Source: Allochromatium vinosum DSM 180 (GTDB taxonomy: Bacteria; Pseudomonadota; Gammaproteobacteria; Chromatiales; Chromatiaceae). Taken from it: a DNA stretch of 64,000 bases. Both the position numbers and the translations under genes were made by a program. How positions within the stretch are numbered: the stretch's first letter is position 1; every line of letters starts with the position of its first letter. Under the pieces are notes generated by a model that was not told where the DNA came from, did no database searches, and saw nothing but the letters and a program-made list of their open reading frames with translations. The DNA lies in NCBI RefSeq assembly GCF_000025485.1, contig NC_013851.1, positions 301,001 through 365,000 on the forward strand, read 5' to 3'. Shown piece after piece: positions 48,303 through 58,211 of this stretch.

Positions 48303-51172
48303 TGCGGCGGGATCCTTTTGTTCATGGTCGGGTTGTACTGGCCGTTCAGGGCCTCGTCGATCAGACGCTCATGCTGTTCGACATGGGCGGCGCGATGACC
48401 GACGGCCGGAGCGGCGGAAGCGGGGCGGCCGACATAATAAGGCCGCTTGCCCTCCTGGATGAGGTTGTGGAAGCGATGCTTGATCTGGTCCCAGGCGCCC
48501 TGGTTCTGCGGCTCTTCCTGACACCAGACGATCTCCTCGACGTGCGCATAGGGTTCGAGCGCGCTCGCAAAGGCGTCCTTGGGGAAGGGATAGAGCTGTT
48601 CGATACGCAGCAGCGCGACATTGGTCTGACCGCGCGCGCGCCGGGCCTCCAGCAGATCGTAATAGACCTTGCCGCTACAGAAGACGACGCGTTCGACCTC
48701 GGCCGGATCGATGGGATCGGTCTCGGGGATGAGCACCTGGTACTGGCCGTGGGTCAGCTCGTCGAGCGAGGAGACGGCGAGCCGATGGCGCAGCAGACTC
48801 TTGGGCGTCATCACGATCAGCGGCGTGCGATAGGGCCGCACCATCTGGCGACGCAGCAGATGGAACATCTGCGCCGGCGTGGTCGGCACGCAGACCTGGA
48901 TGTTGTGCCCGGCACAGAGTTGCAGGAAGCGCTCGGGACGCGCCGACGAGTGCTCGGCGCCCTGGCCCTCCATGCCGTGCGGCAGCAGCATCACCAGACC
49001 GCAGTACAGACCCCACTTGGTTCCGGCCGAACTGATGAACTGGTCGATGACCACCTGCGCGCCGTTGGCGAAGTCGCCGAACTGCGCCTCCCAGAGCGTG
49101 AGCGCATGCGGTTCGGCGGTGGCGAAGCCGTATTCGTAACCGAGCACCGCCTCTTCCGACAGGATCGAGTCGATGGCGATGAAAGCGCCCTGATGCGGCC
49201 CCAGATGCTGGAGCGGAGTGTAGGACTCGCCCGTCACCTGATCATGGATCTTGGCATGACGATGGACGAAGGTGCCGCGTCCGACATCCTGACCCGACAG
49301 CCGCACCGGGATGCCGGCATCGAGCAGTGACGCATAGGCCAGATTCTCGGCATAGCCCCAGTTGAGCAGCTGATCGCCCAAGGCCATCTTGCGCCGCTCC
49401 TCCCAGAGTTTCTCGACGCGCGGATGCAGCTCGAAGCCCTCGGGCAGCCGCAGCATGGCCTCGCTGAGCGTGCGCAACGTCTCCAGCGGCACGCCGGTGT
49501 CGATGTCCTGGTTCCAGTGCTTGCCGCGACAAAAACTCCAGTCGACCCGCGCGATGTTGTCCAGACCGCAGAGCACCGGACGCGCGATGAGCACGCCTTG
49601 TTCGATGGAGTCGCGATAGGACGTGACCATCGCCTGCTCTTCGTCGTGCGTGAGCAGCCCCTGGGCGATCAGCCGCTCGGCATAGACCGCGCGCGGCGTC
49701 GGATGCTGGCGGATCTTCCGGTACATCATCGGCTGCGTGACCGCCGGCTCATCGGCCTCGTTGTGCCCGAGCCGGCGATAGCAGATCAGATCGACGATGA
49801 CGTCCTTGTGGAACTGGTTGCGGAAGTCGAGCGCCAGCCGGGTGACGAAGATCACCGCCTCGGGATCGTCGCCGTTCACATGGAACACAGGCGCCTGCAC
49901 CATCTTGGCGACATCCGTGCAATAGGGCGTGGAACGCGCGTCGAGCGGATGGCTGGTGGTGAAACCGATCTGGTTGTTGATGACGATGTGCACCGTGCCG
50001 CCGGTGCCGTAGCTGCGCGTCTGCGACAGTTGCAGCGTCTCCATCACCACGCCCTGACCGGCGAAGGCGGCATCGCCGTGGATGAGCACCGGCAGCACCT
50101 GATCGCCGGTCCGATCGCCCCGGCGGCGCTGGCGCGCACGCACCGAGCCTTCGATCACCGGGTTGATGATCTCCAGATGCGAGGGATTGAAACCGAGCAC
50201 CAGATGCACCAGCCCGCCGGGCGTCTCCACATCGGTCGCAAAGCCCATGTGATACTTGACGTCGCCGACCATCTGGCGCCAGTCCATCTGGACCCGGCCC
50301 TCGAACTCGTCGAAGATGTCGGCCGGCGGCTTGCCGAAGATGTTGGTGAGCACGTTGAGCCGGCCACGATGAGCCATGCCGATCACGATCTCCTGCATCC
50401 CCTGGCGTCCGGCGCGCTGGATCAGCTCGTCGAGCATTGGGATGAGCGCATCGCCCCCTTCGAGCGAGAAGCGCTTTTGGCCCACATAGCGCTGATGCAG
50501 ATATTTTTCGATGCCCTCGGCGGCGGTCAGGAGCGTCAGCAGCCAGCGCCGCCCCGCAGCGTCCAGCTCGGGTTTGGCGCGATAGCCTTCCAGACGCTTC
50601 TGGATCCAGCGCTTCTCCTGCGTGCTGGTGATGTGCATGTACTCCGAACCGACCGTGCCGCAGTAGGTCTCCTGGACCATGCTGACGATCTCGCGCAGCG
50701 GCAGGCGATCCGGGGCATAGAGCGAGCCGGTGTTGAAGACCTGGTCCATGTCCTCCGGACCCAGATTGTGATAATCCAGGTCCAGGTCGGCGATGCGCGG
50801 CGCCTCACGCAGCCGGATCGGATCGATGTCGGCGACCTGATGGCCGCGGTAGCGATAGCCGTTGATGAGACTGAGCACGGCCGCCTGCTTCTCGGCGGCG
50901 GCCGGGTCCAGACAGTCGGCCGTGCGGCTGGAGGCGTGTGCGCGCGGCTCCTGGGCGAGACGCCGGAAGTTGTCGCGGATCGGGCCATGAGGCGTTTCAG
51001 CGGTGGCCGGCTCGTTGGCCGCCTCCTGGCGCAAGCCGTCGAAGCGCGCGCGCCAGGCGACATCGATGCTCTCCGGGTCGACCAGATAGCGCTCGTAGAG
51101 ATCCTCGATGAAGGCCGCATTGCCGCCATAGAGCGCGCTGGAGCCTCGGAACAGGTCTAGGAGTGTGCTCAT
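48299..51172 (-). CDS. sucA: 2-oxoglutarate dehydrogenase E1 component
   Basis: A 957-residue thiamine-diphosphate enzyme decarboxylating 2-oxoglutarate in the TCA cycle. N-terminal [20 protein letters not shown] is the E2-binding region; active-site blocks are [48 protein letters not shown] (TPP/Mg), [22 protein letters not shown] and the C-terminal PKSLLRH and [12 protein letters not shown]. Full length. A minus-strand TATAAA lies at 51263-51268, about 90 bases upstream. Presence of the complex points to an oxidative TCA cycle. Confidence 0.97.
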   Translation of the reverse strand: MSTLLDLFRGSSALYGGNAAFIEDLYERYLVDPESIDVAWRARFDGLRQEAANEPATAETPHGPIRDNFRRLAQEPRAHASSRTADCLDPAAAEKQAAVLSLINGYRYRGHQVADIDPIRLREAPRIADLDLDYHNLGPEDMDQVFNTGSLYAPDRLPLREIVSMVQETYCGTVGSEYMHITSTQEKRWIQKRLEGYRAKPELDAAGRRWLLTLLTAAEGIEKYLHQRYVGQKRFSLEGGDALIPMLDELIQRAGRQGMQEIVIGMAHRGRLNVLTNIFGKPPADIFDEFEGRVQMDWRQMVGDVKYHMGFATDVETPGGLVHLVLGFNPSHLEIINPVIEGSVRARQRRRGDRTGDQVLPVLIHGDAAFAGQGVVMETLQLSQTRSYGTGGTVHIVINNQIGFTTSHPLDARSTPYCTDVAKMVQAPVFHVNGDDPEAVIFVTRLALDFRNQFHKDVIVDLICYRRLGHNEADEPAVTQPMMYRKIRQHPTPRAVYAERLIAQGLLTHDEEQAMVTSYRDSIEQGVLIARPVLCGLDNIARVDWSFCRGKHWNQDIDTGVPLETLRTLSEAMLRLPEGFELHPRVEKLWEERRKMALGDQLLNWGYAENLAYASLLDAGIPVRLSGQDVGRGTFVHRHAKIHDQVTGESYTPLQHLGPHQGAFIAIDSILSEEAVLGYEYGFATAEPHALTLWEAQFGDFANGAQVVIDQFISSAGTKWGLYCGLVMLLPHGMEGQGAEHSSARPERFLQLCAGHNIQVCVPTTPAQMFHLLRRQMVRPYRTPLIVMTPKSLLRHRLAVSSLDELTHGQYQVLIPETDPIDPAEVERVVFCSGKVYYDLLEARRARGQTNVALLRIEQLYPFPKDAFASALEPYAHVEEIVWCQEEPQNQGAWDQIKHRFHNLIQEGKRPYYVGRPASAAPAVGHRAAHVEQHERLIDEALNGQYNPTMNKRIPPQ

Positions 51173-51329
51173 GCTTGAGTGCTCGATCGTCTTTGGTGGT
51201 ATCTGTCGTTTTTATTGGGGATGGTTCGGACGACATCGGCGGATGCGGCCCGACGCGCGAGTTTTATAGCATACTCGACAGTGTACCCGACACGTCGTCA
51301 CGGGTAGCTTGCGGTCAATGGAAGCAATT

Positions 51330-51343
51330 GAAACGATCGTTTC
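51330..51343. promoter_or_regulatory. Perfect 14-bp palindrome between sucA and a divergent small gene
   Basis: GAAACGATCGTTTC is its own reverse complement. It lies 57 bases upstream of the small gene at 51401 and about 160 bases upstream of sucA. The size and symmetry fit a dimeric repressor operator, but no known consensus could be matched by eye. Confidence 0.35.
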
Positions 51344-51400
51344 GTTAAATAGTCGGGCCGAACCGACAGTGATCGTGCAACAGACGAATCCGAAACAGCC

Positions 51401-51667
51401 ATGCCAAACGATCTGGATTCCGCCGAACGTCTTGCGATCCCTGATTTCATGGAGGATCGTCAGAGCGATGCACTGGAGCGTCGTGAGGCACGCATCCGGC
51501 TGGCCAAGCTTGAGGCCGACATCGCCTATTTCCAGGCACGCCTCGAACTGATCGGCGAACCCAACAGCAGCCACCGCGCCGCGCAACGCAAGCTGTTCCA
51601 TCTATTGCACAAGGCCACGGCCAAGCAGATCCTCGACACCAGGCGCCGTCATACCGAACTGCGCTGA
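51401..51667 (+). CDS. Small conserved helical protein of unknown function
   Basis: An 88-residue protein with a charged central helix (RREARIRLAKLEADIAYFQA) likely to form a coiled coil, then a basic helix ending RRRHTELR. Codon use fits its neighbours. No motif was recognised. The ATG has only a weak ribosome-binding site. It is divergent from sucA and 187 bases upstream of hemC on the same strand. Confidence 0.6.
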   Translation: MPNDLDSAERLAIPDFMEDRQSDALERREARIRLAKLEADIAYFQARLELIGEPNSSHRAAQRKLFHLLHKATAKQILDTRRRHTELR

Positions 51668-51854
51668 GGTCGGTTCCGCGTACCGATCCGAGACCTGCTG
51701 CGTCATCCTGTGACACAATCGCCCCCCAAGCCGCGTCCTGCGAGCAGGCACTCACGCCGACGCGGTCGATCAATCTTGTTTTCAATCTTGAACCGCGTCG
51801 GCGGCGACGTCTGCGCCCGTTTCGGTCGAACGCGGTTTGACTCCAGGATCCAAC

Positions 51855-52781
51855 ATGTCCAACAGCATTCGTATCGCCACCCGCAAGTCCCCCCTGGCCA
51901 TGTGGCAGGCCGAGCACGTCACCGCCCGTCTCAAGGCGCTCCATCCCGGTCTCACCGTCGAGATCATCGGCATGACCACCAAGGGCGACCAGTTGCTCGA
52001 CTCGCCCCTGTCGAAGGTCGGCGGCAAGGGTCTGTTCGTCAAGGAGCTGGAGCAGGGGATGCTGGCCGGCGAGGCGGACATCGCCGTGCACTCGATGAAG
52101 GACGTGCCGGTCGAGTTCCCCGAGGGGCTGCATCTGGCGGTGATCATGGAGCGCGAGAATCCCTATGACGCCTTCGTCTCCAACACCTATGCCAATCTCG
52201 CCGAGTTGCCCGAGGGCGCCTGCGTCGGCACTTCCAGCCTGCGTCGTCAGTGCCAGCTCGCCGACCGCCGTCCCGATCTGCGCATCGAGCCGCTGCGCGG
52301 CAACGTCAACACCCGTCTGGCCAAGCTCGATGCCGGCGAGTACGACGCCATCATCCTCGCCGCCGCCGGACTGATCCGGCTCGGTTTCGAGTCGCGCATC
52401 CGTGACTGCATCGATCCGGTCGACTCGCTGCCGGCCATCGGTCAGGGCGCCATCGGCATCGAGTGCCGCGTCGACGACGAGCGCGTGCATCAGCTCATCG
52501 CGCCGCTGGCCGACCGCGACACCACCGACCGCGTGCTCGCCGAGCGTGCCATGAACGCGCGGCTCAACGGCGGCTGTCAGGTGCCGATCGGCGGTCATGC
52601 CGTGCTCGATGGCGATCGGTTGATCCTCAAGGGGCTGGTCGGGACCACCGACGGTTCGCGCATCCTGCGCGCCGAGGCGTCCGGTCCGCGCGCCGAGGCC
52701 GAGGCCATCGGCGTGCGCGTGGCCGACGATCTGCTCGGGCAGGGCGCCGATGCCATCCTGAGTGCACTCATGGGGCACTGA
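51855..52781 (+). CDS. hemC: Porphobilinogen deaminase (hydroxymethylbilane synthase)
   Basis: A 308-residue enzyme polymerising four porphobilinogens to hydroxymethylbilane. It begins [19 protein letters not shown] and contains [29 protein letters not shown] (catalytic Asp region), [30 protein letters not shown] and the cofactor-attachment NGGCQVPIG with Cys241. ATG 51855 has AGGA seven bases upstream; the longer TTG frame is less likely. In a phototroph this step feeds both haem and bacteriochlorophyll. hemD follows after three bases. Confidence 0.97.
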   Translation: MSNSIRIATRKSPLAMWQAEHVTARLKALHPGLTVEIIGMTTKGDQLLDSPLSKVGGKGLFVKELEQGMLAGEADIAVHSMKDVPVEFPEGLHLAVIMERENPYDAFVSNTYANLAELPEGACVGTSSLRRQCQLADRRPDLRIEPLRGNVNTRLAKLDAGEYDAIILAAAGLIRLGFESRIRDCIDPVDSLPAIGQGAIGIECRVDDERVHQLIAPLADRDTTDRVLAERAMNARLNGGCQVPIGGHAVLDGDRLILKGLVGTTDGSRILRAEASGPRAEAEAIGVRVADDLLGQGADAILSALMGH

Positions 52782-52784
52782 GCG

Positions 52785-53540
52785 ATGAGCACGCCTGCCG
52801 ATCTCGCCGGTCGCGGCGTGCTGGTGACGCGTCCCGCCGGTCAGGCCGAGCCGCTGTGCCGCCTGATCGAGTCGGCGGGCGGGCGCGCCATCCGCTTTCC
52901 GACCATCGCCATCGAGCCGACCCACGACCCTGAAGCCACGGCGCTCCTGGCCGAGTCCTGGGATCTGCTGTATTTCGTCAGTCCCAACGCGGTCGAGCAG
53001 GCGCAGGCGTTGGTCGCCGACGGCACCTGGCCGCGTGTCGAGCGGGTGGCGGCGGTCGGACGCGGCACGGCGCGCGCGCTGGAAGCTGCCGGGCGTGCGC
53101 CCGATCTGGTGCCGAACGATCGTTACGAGAGCGAAGCGCTGCTGGAGATGCCGGAGCTTTCTGACATGCGCGGTCGGCGGGTGCTGATCGTGCGCGGTGT
53201 GGGCGGGCGAGGACTCTTCGCCCAGGCCATGAGCGAGCGTGGGGCCGAGGTGCGCTTCGCCGAGGTCTATCGTCGCGCACGGCCGGCGGTCGATGTCGCG
53301 CCGCTGCTGGCGCACTGGCGCGAGGAAGTCGACTTCGTGATGGCGACCAGTGACGAGGTATTGCTCAATCTGGCCGAGCTGCTGGGGCAGGAGGGACAGG
53401 CGTCTCTGCTGGCTACGCCGCTGGTGGTGATCGCCGAGCGCACCGCCCAGACGGCACGAAATCTGGGCTTTCAGACTATCCGGGTCGCCGAGCGCGCCGA
53501 CGACTCATCCATCGTGCGCGCACTGATCGCGTTGTCCTGA
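52785..53540 (+). CDS. hemD: Uroporphyrinogen-III synthase
   Basis: A 251-residue enzyme cyclising hydroxymethylbilane with inversion of ring D. Typical low-conservation HemD pattern: GRGVLVTRPAGQAEPLCRLI at the start, YFVSPNAVEQA, VAAVGRGTARALEAAG, RVLIVRGVGGRGLFAQAM and a C-terminal half with FVMATSDEVLLNLAELLG. It directly follows hemC. In many gammaproteobacteria hemX and hemY come next; here an AAA/nuclease-type gene does. Confidence 0.9.
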   Translation: MSTPADLAGRGVLVTRPAGQAEPLCRLIESAGGRAIRFPTIAIEPTHDPEATALLAESWDLLYFVSPNAVEQAQALVADGTWPRVERVAAVGRGTARALEAAGRAPDLVPNDRYESEALLEMPELSDMRGRRVLIVRGVGGRGLFAQAMSERGAEVRFAEVYRRARPAVDVAPLLAHWREEVDFVMATSDEVLLNLAELLGQEGQASLLATPLVVIAERTAQTARNLGFQTIRVAERADDSSIVRALIALS

Positions 53541-53588
53541 CCGGAGTGTGCGAAAACCCGTCCTTCAAGGTGAGGAGGCTGTGAAATC

Positions 53589-55370
53589 ATGCAATTTCCC
53601 TATGGTCTGAGCGATTTCGGCAAACTCATCCGTGGCGGTTACTGGTACCTCGACCGCACCGACCGCCTTGCGATCCTGGAAGCTATGGGGGATCAACTGA
53701 TCTTCCTGCGCCCGCGCCGCTTCGGCAAGAGCCTGCTGCTGTCGATGCTGGAGCACTATTACGATCTCAATCGCGCCGACCGGTTCGATGCACTGTTCGG
53801 CTCGCTGGCCGTGGGGCGGAATCCCACGCCGTTGCGCAATCAGTATTTCGTCCTCAAATGGGACTTCTCGCTTATCCCCGCCTATGGCGAGATCGCCGAC
53901 ATCGAAGCGGCCCTGCATCGCTATCTCAACGGCTGTCTCACCCAGTTCGTCGCCGACTATCAGGATCACTGGACCCGCGAGATCCAGCTTCATCCCGGCG
54001 ACGCGCTGGCCTCTTTCCAGTCCGTGCTGGGTGCCGTGCATGCGACCCCGCACCGGCTCTATCTGCTGATCGACGAGTACGACAACTTCGCCAACGAGGT
54101 GATGATGGCGGATCGTCCCGGCAGTCAGGATCGCTACCAGACCCTATTGCAGGGTGAAGGGCTGTTCAAGAGCGTGTTCAAGGCGGTCAAGGCGGGGGCC
54201 GGTGGACTGGGCGTGGATCGAGTGTTCATCACCGGCGTCTCGCCGATCGTGCTCAGCGACATGACGAGCGGCTACAACGTCGGCGAAGACATCTATCTGT
54301 TGCCCCAGTTCAATGATCTGTGCGGCTTCACTGAGTCCGAGGTCTCGGCCGTGCTGCGGCAACTGGCGGGGGAGGGCGGCGACTGGTCGGCGGATGATGC
54401 GCTGGCGACCATGCGTACCTTCTATAACGGCTATCGGTTCAGCGAGGACGCTACTGAGAGCCTCTACAATCCGACCCTGAGCCTTTATTTTCTCAAGGCG
54501 CTGGCGCATCAGGGGCGGTATCCGCGTCGGATGCTGGATGAGAATCTGGCGATGGACCGCAACAAGCTGATCTATATCGCGCAGTTGTCCGGCGGCGAGG
54601 AACTGCTGGTCGAGGCGCTGAGCGGCGAGGATCAGGTACTGGTGCCGGAACTGGTGCAGCGCTTCGGCGTGGCCGATGTGCTGGCGGCGGTGAAGGATGA
54701 GCCGTTCATGGCCTCGCTGCTCTATTTCTTCGGCATTCTGACGCTGGCGGGTCTGACGTCCTTCGATGAGTGTCGACTGCGCATCCCCAATCTGGTGGCG
54801 CGCGGACTCTATGTCGAGCGACTACGCGAACGCTGGCTGCCGTTGACCGAGAGTGCGCGTGAGTTGCCCGAGGCGACGCGCGCACTGGGGCAGCGAGGCG
54901 ATCTGGTGCCTCTGGCTGAGTTGATCGAACAGCGTTACTTCCGGGTGCTCTCCAACCGCGACTATCGCTGGACCAATGAGCTGCTGGTCAAATTCGCCTT
55001 TCTGACCCTGCTGTTCGACGATCGGCTCTACATGGCCGTCTCCGAGCTGGAGACCGGGCGCGGATATGTCGATCTGGCGTTGATCGTGCGCCCGGACAAG
55101 CGTCGCTTCCAGGTGCTGGATCTGCTGCTGGAGTTCAAGTATCTGAGCCTGAAGGAACTGAATCTGACCGGCGAGCAGGTGCGCGAACGGTCACGCGAGG
55201 CGCTTGCCGAGCTGGCGCCCGTGGCGAAGAAGCTCGACGAGGCCGAGGCTCAGGCGCGTGCCTATGGGGCTGCTCTGAAAGAGCGCTATGGCTTCGCGGA
55301 GCTGCACGCTTTTGCTGTGGTTGCGCTTGGCCTTGAGCGTGTGGTGTGGCGGACATTGAAAGTCGGGTGA
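53589..55370 (+). CDS. AAA-ATPase-like / PD-(D/E)XK nuclease-superfamily protein
   Basis: A 593-residue protein of the PF09820/PF08011 type. The N-terminal ATPase-like domain begins LSDFGKLIRGGYWYLDRTD and has a P-loop-like FLRPRRFGKSLLLSML (Walker A variant), then LYLLIDEYDNFAN (Walker B) and VFITGVSPIVLSDMTSGYNVG. The C-terminal domain (~510-590) has GYVDLALIV and LLLEFKYL, the D...E-x-K core of PD-(D/E)XK enzymes. Such genes are numerous, patchily distributed and of unknown function; a mobile or defence role has been suggested but is unproven. A GAGGAGG site lies ten bases before the start. Confidence 0.85.
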   Translation: MQFPYGLSDFGKLIRGGYWYLDRTDRLAILEAMGDQLIFLRPRRFGKSLLLSMLEHYYDLNRADRFDALFGSLAVGRNPTPLRNQYFVLKWDFSLIPAYGEIADIEAALHRYLNGCLTQFVADYQDHWTREIQLHPGDALASFQSVLGAVHATPHRLYLLIDEYDNFANEVMMADRPGSQDRYQTLLQGEGLFKSVFKAVKAGAGGLGVDRVFITGVSPIVLSDMTSGYNVGEDIYLLPQFNDLCGFTESEVSAVLRQLAGEGGDWSADDALATMRTFYNGYRFSEDATESLYNPTLSLYFLKALAHQGRYPRRMLDENLAMDRNKLIYIAQLSGGEELLVEALSGEDQVLVPELVQRFGVADVLAAVKDEPFMASLLYFFGILTLAGLTSFDECRLRIPNLVARGLYVERLRERWLPLTESARELPEATRALGQRGDLVPLAELIEQRYFRVLSNRDYRWTNELLVKFAFLTLLFDDRLYMAVSELETGRGYVDLALIVRPDKRRFQVLDLLLEFKYLSLKELNLTGEQVRERSREALAELAPVAKKLDEAEAQARAYGAALKERYGFAELHAFAVVALGLERVVWRTLKVG

Positions 55371-55468
55371 TCCTGGCTTGTTCTTTCCGTTGATGTAGCG
55401 GCGGCACGTCGTATTGGAGCTTTGGTTTCGACGCTGAAGTCTTTCGTGCTATCTGCACGCTTGCGCCT

Positions 55469-56089
55469 TCAACGGCTTGGCAAAAAACCATCCCGCTGCA
55501 TCTGAGCGACGATCTCCTCGATCACCTGACTGATGGTGGTGCGCTCCGAGGTGGGGTCGAGCGGTTGGGAGCGGCCGGACCAGACCAGCCGCTCCTGCTT
55601 GGCGTCATAGAGATTGGTTTCGAGCCGCAGCGACTTGAGATCGCTGTAGTAGCCCGGTGCGCAGACTTCCTCGTAGACCTGGCTGAAATAGCCGACCAGG
55701 TGGCGGTAGTGATCGGGCACCGAACCGATCCGCGCCGCCGGTCGGGGGTTGGGCGCTTCATCGGACACCAGATGGGTGATGAGGACGCCATCGGCCTTGA
55801 CCTTTGCATAGCCCTCGGTCAGCCGCGTCAGTCGACCGAGATTCCGATCCGAGACCAGTTCATGTCCGGCCCTGGCCGTTACGCCAAGCGCCTGGAGCTG
55901 CTTGACGAAGTTGTCTTCATAGGCACGCCGTACCTTGGGACTGTTGGTCACGCCGAAGACTACCAGCCGCTCGTACTGTCTGGGCGTTTGGCCCGGCTGG
56001 GTCCAGACCGAGGAGACGGGGCCGGTGGCACAGGCGCTCATGAGCAGAGCGAGCAGACCAGCGAGGAAGACGCGCACAAAGGGATACAT
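55469..56089 (-). CDS. Putative lipoprotein of unknown function
   Basis: A 206-residue exported protein with a lipobox (LALLMSACAT, Cys about residue 20) after the start at 56089, which has GGAG 11 bases upstream. The mature part has YERLVVFGVTNSPKVRRAYED and a C-terminal LRLETNLYDAKQERLVWSG and TISQVIEEIVAQMQRDGFL, a pattern of DUF4136-like outer-membrane lipoproteins in which a strand-helix unit precedes a terminal helix. Function is not known. Confidence 0.7.
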   Translation of the reverse strand: MYPFVRVFLAGLLALLMSACATGPVSSVWTQPGQTPRQYERLVVFGVTNSPKVRRAYEDNFVKQLQALGVTARAGHELVSDRNLGRLTRLTEGYAKVKADGVLITHLVSDEAPNPRPAARIGSVPDHYRHLVGYFSQVYEEVCAPGYYSDLKSLRLETNLYDAKQERLVWSGRSQPLDPTSERTTISQVIEEIVAQMQRDGFLPSR

Positions 56090-56278
56090 CAGTCGATCGA
56101 CTCCAGTGTTGGCGCGGCATCCAGACATCGGGTGGATTCGGCGCCCTGTAGGCAAGGTGTCGTTGGGGGTTGACGGTCAGGGAATCGGCCAAGGCGACTC
56201 GGTTTGCTGCGACGCAACCGCGCGCCATCGGCGTCAGCACTCAGTATGCCGAAGCCGCCTGTCTTCTGGCTAGCACCG

Positions 56279-56566
56279 TCACAGTGCCAGCACGGGCGGC
56301 GGCTTGACCTCGATGGTCAGATCCGAGTGCGCGACCGCCTGACAGGTCAGACAGGTACCGGCCGGTCGGCCATGCAGCGCCTCGATCTCTCCACTGGGAT
56401 AATGGATGAAGCCGCTCTTGAGCGTGATTGCGCAGGCGCCGCAATGGCCGCTGCGACAGCCATTGGGCAACTCGACGTCCTGACGCAGCGCGGCCCGGAG
56501 CAGGGTCTCGCCGGGATTGGCCTCGAAGCTCGGGCCATCGGGTAAGATCTCGATCTTGAAACTCAT
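56279..56566 (-). CDS. 2Fe-2S ferredoxin, plant/adrenodoxin fold
   Basis: A 95-residue ferredoxin starting at ATG 56566. The cluster ligands are in LPNGCRSGHCGACAIT (three cysteines) and TCLTCQAVAH (the fourth), the C-x4-C-x2-C...C pattern of plant-type ferredoxins and of the NAD(P)H oxidoreductase ferredoxin domain. It would carry single electrons for a reductase or oxygenase elsewhere. The gene is divergent from the SDR gene, only 15 bases away, so their promoters overlap the coding starts. Confidence 0.9.
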   Translation of the reverse strand: MSFKIEILPDGPSFEANPGETLLRAALRQDVELPNGCRSGHCGACAITLKSGFIHYPSGEIEALHGRPAGTCLTCQAVAHSDLTIEVKPPPVLAL

Positions 56567-56581
56567 GGTGGAAGCAAACTC

Positions 56582-57478
56582 ATGCAGCATATCGTGATTG
56601 TCGGCTGTGGCTATGTGGGCGAGCGTCTGGCGCGCCAATACATCGAACGGGGCGACTCGGTGCTCGGTCTGGTCCGGAGCCGGAGCGGACTGGAGCGTCT
56701 GGCCGCCGCCGGCATCCCGGCCGTGCGCCATGATCTGACCGGCGCCGATCCCATGCCCGGCTCACTGGCCGGAACACGCCTGTTTCATCTGGCCCCGCCG
56801 CCGGCTCAGGGACAAGAGGATCTGCATACGCGCCGGCTGGTCGCCTCCTTCGACCAGGCCGGTCATCCCCGCCGCCTAGTCTACATCAGCACCACGGGCG
56901 TCTATGGCGACTGCGCCGGTGCCTGGGTCGACGAAGACTGGCCGACTCAGCCTACGCTGGACCGTTCGCGGCGGCGCCTGGACGCCGAGGAGTGTCTGCG
57001 CCGCTGGAGCCGGGAACACGGCGGCGAGCTGATCGTGCTGCGGGTCGCGGGTATCTACGGCCCTGACCGCCTGCCGCTGGAGCGTCTGAAACGCGGTCTG
57101 CCCCTGGTGCGTCCCGAAGAGGCGCCCTACAGCAACCGTATCCATGTCGATGATCTGGTGACGGTCTGTGTCGCCGCCATGGAACGGGGACGCCATGGCG
57201 CCATCTTCAACGTCAGCGACGGCCAGCCGAGCACCATGACCGATTACTTCATCCGGATCGCCGAGGCAGCCGGTCTGCCCCACCCGCCGCTGATCACCAT
57301 GGCCGAGGCCTCCGCGCATCTGTCCGAGGGCATGATGGGCTATATGAGCGAATCGCGACGGCTGTCCAGCCGCCGACTGCGCGAGGATTTGGGTGTCGAG
57401 TTGCGTTATCCGACCCTGAGCGAAGGGTTGGCTCAGGCACTCGGCGAACAGGGCCTGCACAGGCCGACGATGGCGTGA
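56582..57478 (+). CDS. NAD-dependent epimerase/dehydratase (SDR, YeeZ-like)
   Basis: A 298-residue extended short-chain dehydrogenase. The Rossmann start is HIVIVGCGYVGERLA (G-x-G-x-x-G). YISTTGVYGDCAG carries the S/T and Tyr of the active site, although the usual Y-x-x-x-K is modified to Y-G-D-C. VAGIYGPDRLPLERL is the extended-SDR signature and RIHVDDL the later one. The YeeZ-like subgroup has no assigned substrate. It is divergent from the ferredoxin gene and upstream of a small exported protein. Confidence 0.85.
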   Translation: MQHIVIVGCGYVGERLARQYIERGDSVLGLVRSRSGLERLAAAGIPAVRHDLTGADPMPGSLAGTRLFHLAPPPAQGQEDLHTRRLVASFDQAGHPRRLVYISTTGVYGDCAGAWVDEDWPTQPTLDRSRRRLDAEECLRRWSREHGGELIVLRVAGIYGPDRLPLERLKRGLPLVRPEEAPYSNRIHVDDLVTVCVAAMERGRHGAIFNVSDGQPSTMTDYFIRIAEAAGLPHPPLITMAEASAHLSEGMMGYMSESRRLSSRRLREDLGVELRYPTLSEGLAQALGEQGLHRPTMA

Positions 57479-57494
57479 CAATCTGGAGAGATCG

Positions 57495-57893
57495 ATGATG
57501 AAGACACACGCTCTACCTCTGGCGCTGCTGTGCGCCGCGACCCTGGCCAGCCAGGGCGCTGGCGCAACCGACGAGGCGTCCTTCCGCTTCGACACCACGG
57601 CCAATCTCTACGAGGTTTGTGCCCTGACCGAGGACTCGCCCGGATTCGTGGTGGCCAATCAGGCCTGTCGTGCCTTCATCGAGGCGACCGTGCAGTATCA
57701 CGACGAGATCAGTGCACGCCGCAAGCTCAAGCGGCTGGTCTGCTATCCCAAGGGCACGACCATCGAGGACGGCAAGCAGGTTTTCATTGCGTGGGCCGAT
57801 CGCCAGTCCGACGATGCCAAGCTGATGGCCGAGCAGCCGGTCGTCGGATTGGTGCGCGCGCTGGCGGCCAAGTATCCCTGCGAGCGCCGCTGA
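57495..57893 (+). CDS. Exported Rap1a/Tai-like domain protein
   Basis: A 132-residue protein with a signal peptide (MKTHALPLALLCAATLASQGAGA). The mature part follows the Rap1a/Tai family pattern: an early Leu-x-x-x-Cys (NLYEVCALTED), a second Cys before a helix (NQACRAFIEAT), a third in VCYPKGTTIEDGKQVF and a C-terminal VVGLVRALAAKYPC. Four conserved cysteines suggest two disulfides. Rap1a proteins neutralise type VI amidase effectors, but many family members are orphans. No secretion system or effector gene is present here. Confidence 0.65.
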   Translation: MMKTHALPLALLCAATLASQGAGATDEASFRFDTTANLYEVCALTEDSPGFVVANQACRAFIEATVQYHDEISARRKLKRLVCYPKGTTIEDGKQVFIAWADRQSDDAKLMAEQPVVGLVRALAAKYPCERR

Positions 57894-57983
57894 ACCCAGC
57901 GGGTGATCCAGGACTCAAAACGACGAGGGCCGGGTCAGAACACCCGGCACGTCATCGAACGCAACGATACGAGGTATCCAACC

Positions 57984-58211
57984 ATGAAAGCGATGGCATT
58001 CATTGGCATTCTGTCGGCGGCTCTGGTGCTCGCCGGCTGTGGCACCACCACGGGTAGCCGCGCGGGAAGCGGCGCGGCCATGGGCGCGGCCGGCGGTGCG
58101 CTCATTGGCTCCATGAATGCCAACGCCGGTCGGGGCGCCCTGATCGGGGCCGGTGTCGGCGCGCTGGGCGGTTATCTCTACGACCAGCACGAAAAGGGCC
58201 ATATCGACTAG
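57984..58211 (+). CDS. Glycine-zipper lipoprotein
   Basis: A 75-residue small lipoprotein: LSAALVLAGC lipobox (Cys about residue 19), then a glycine-zipper stretch (AAMGAAGGALIGSMNANAG and ALIGAGVGALGGYLYD). Such proteins, like SlyB/OsmB-type, insert into or line the outer membrane and are often stress-induced. The start at 57984 is set by GAGG nine bases upstream. It lies 90 bases after the Rap1a-like gene. Confidence 0.85.
   Translation: MKAMAFIGILSAALVLAGCGTTTGSRAGSGAAMGAAGGALIGSMNANAGRGALIGAGVGALGGYLYDQHEKGHID

Noticed and set aside
49424-51160. Plus-strand open frame of ~578 codons opposite sucA
   Set aside because: Composition typical of antisense shadows; sucA on the other strand is complete.
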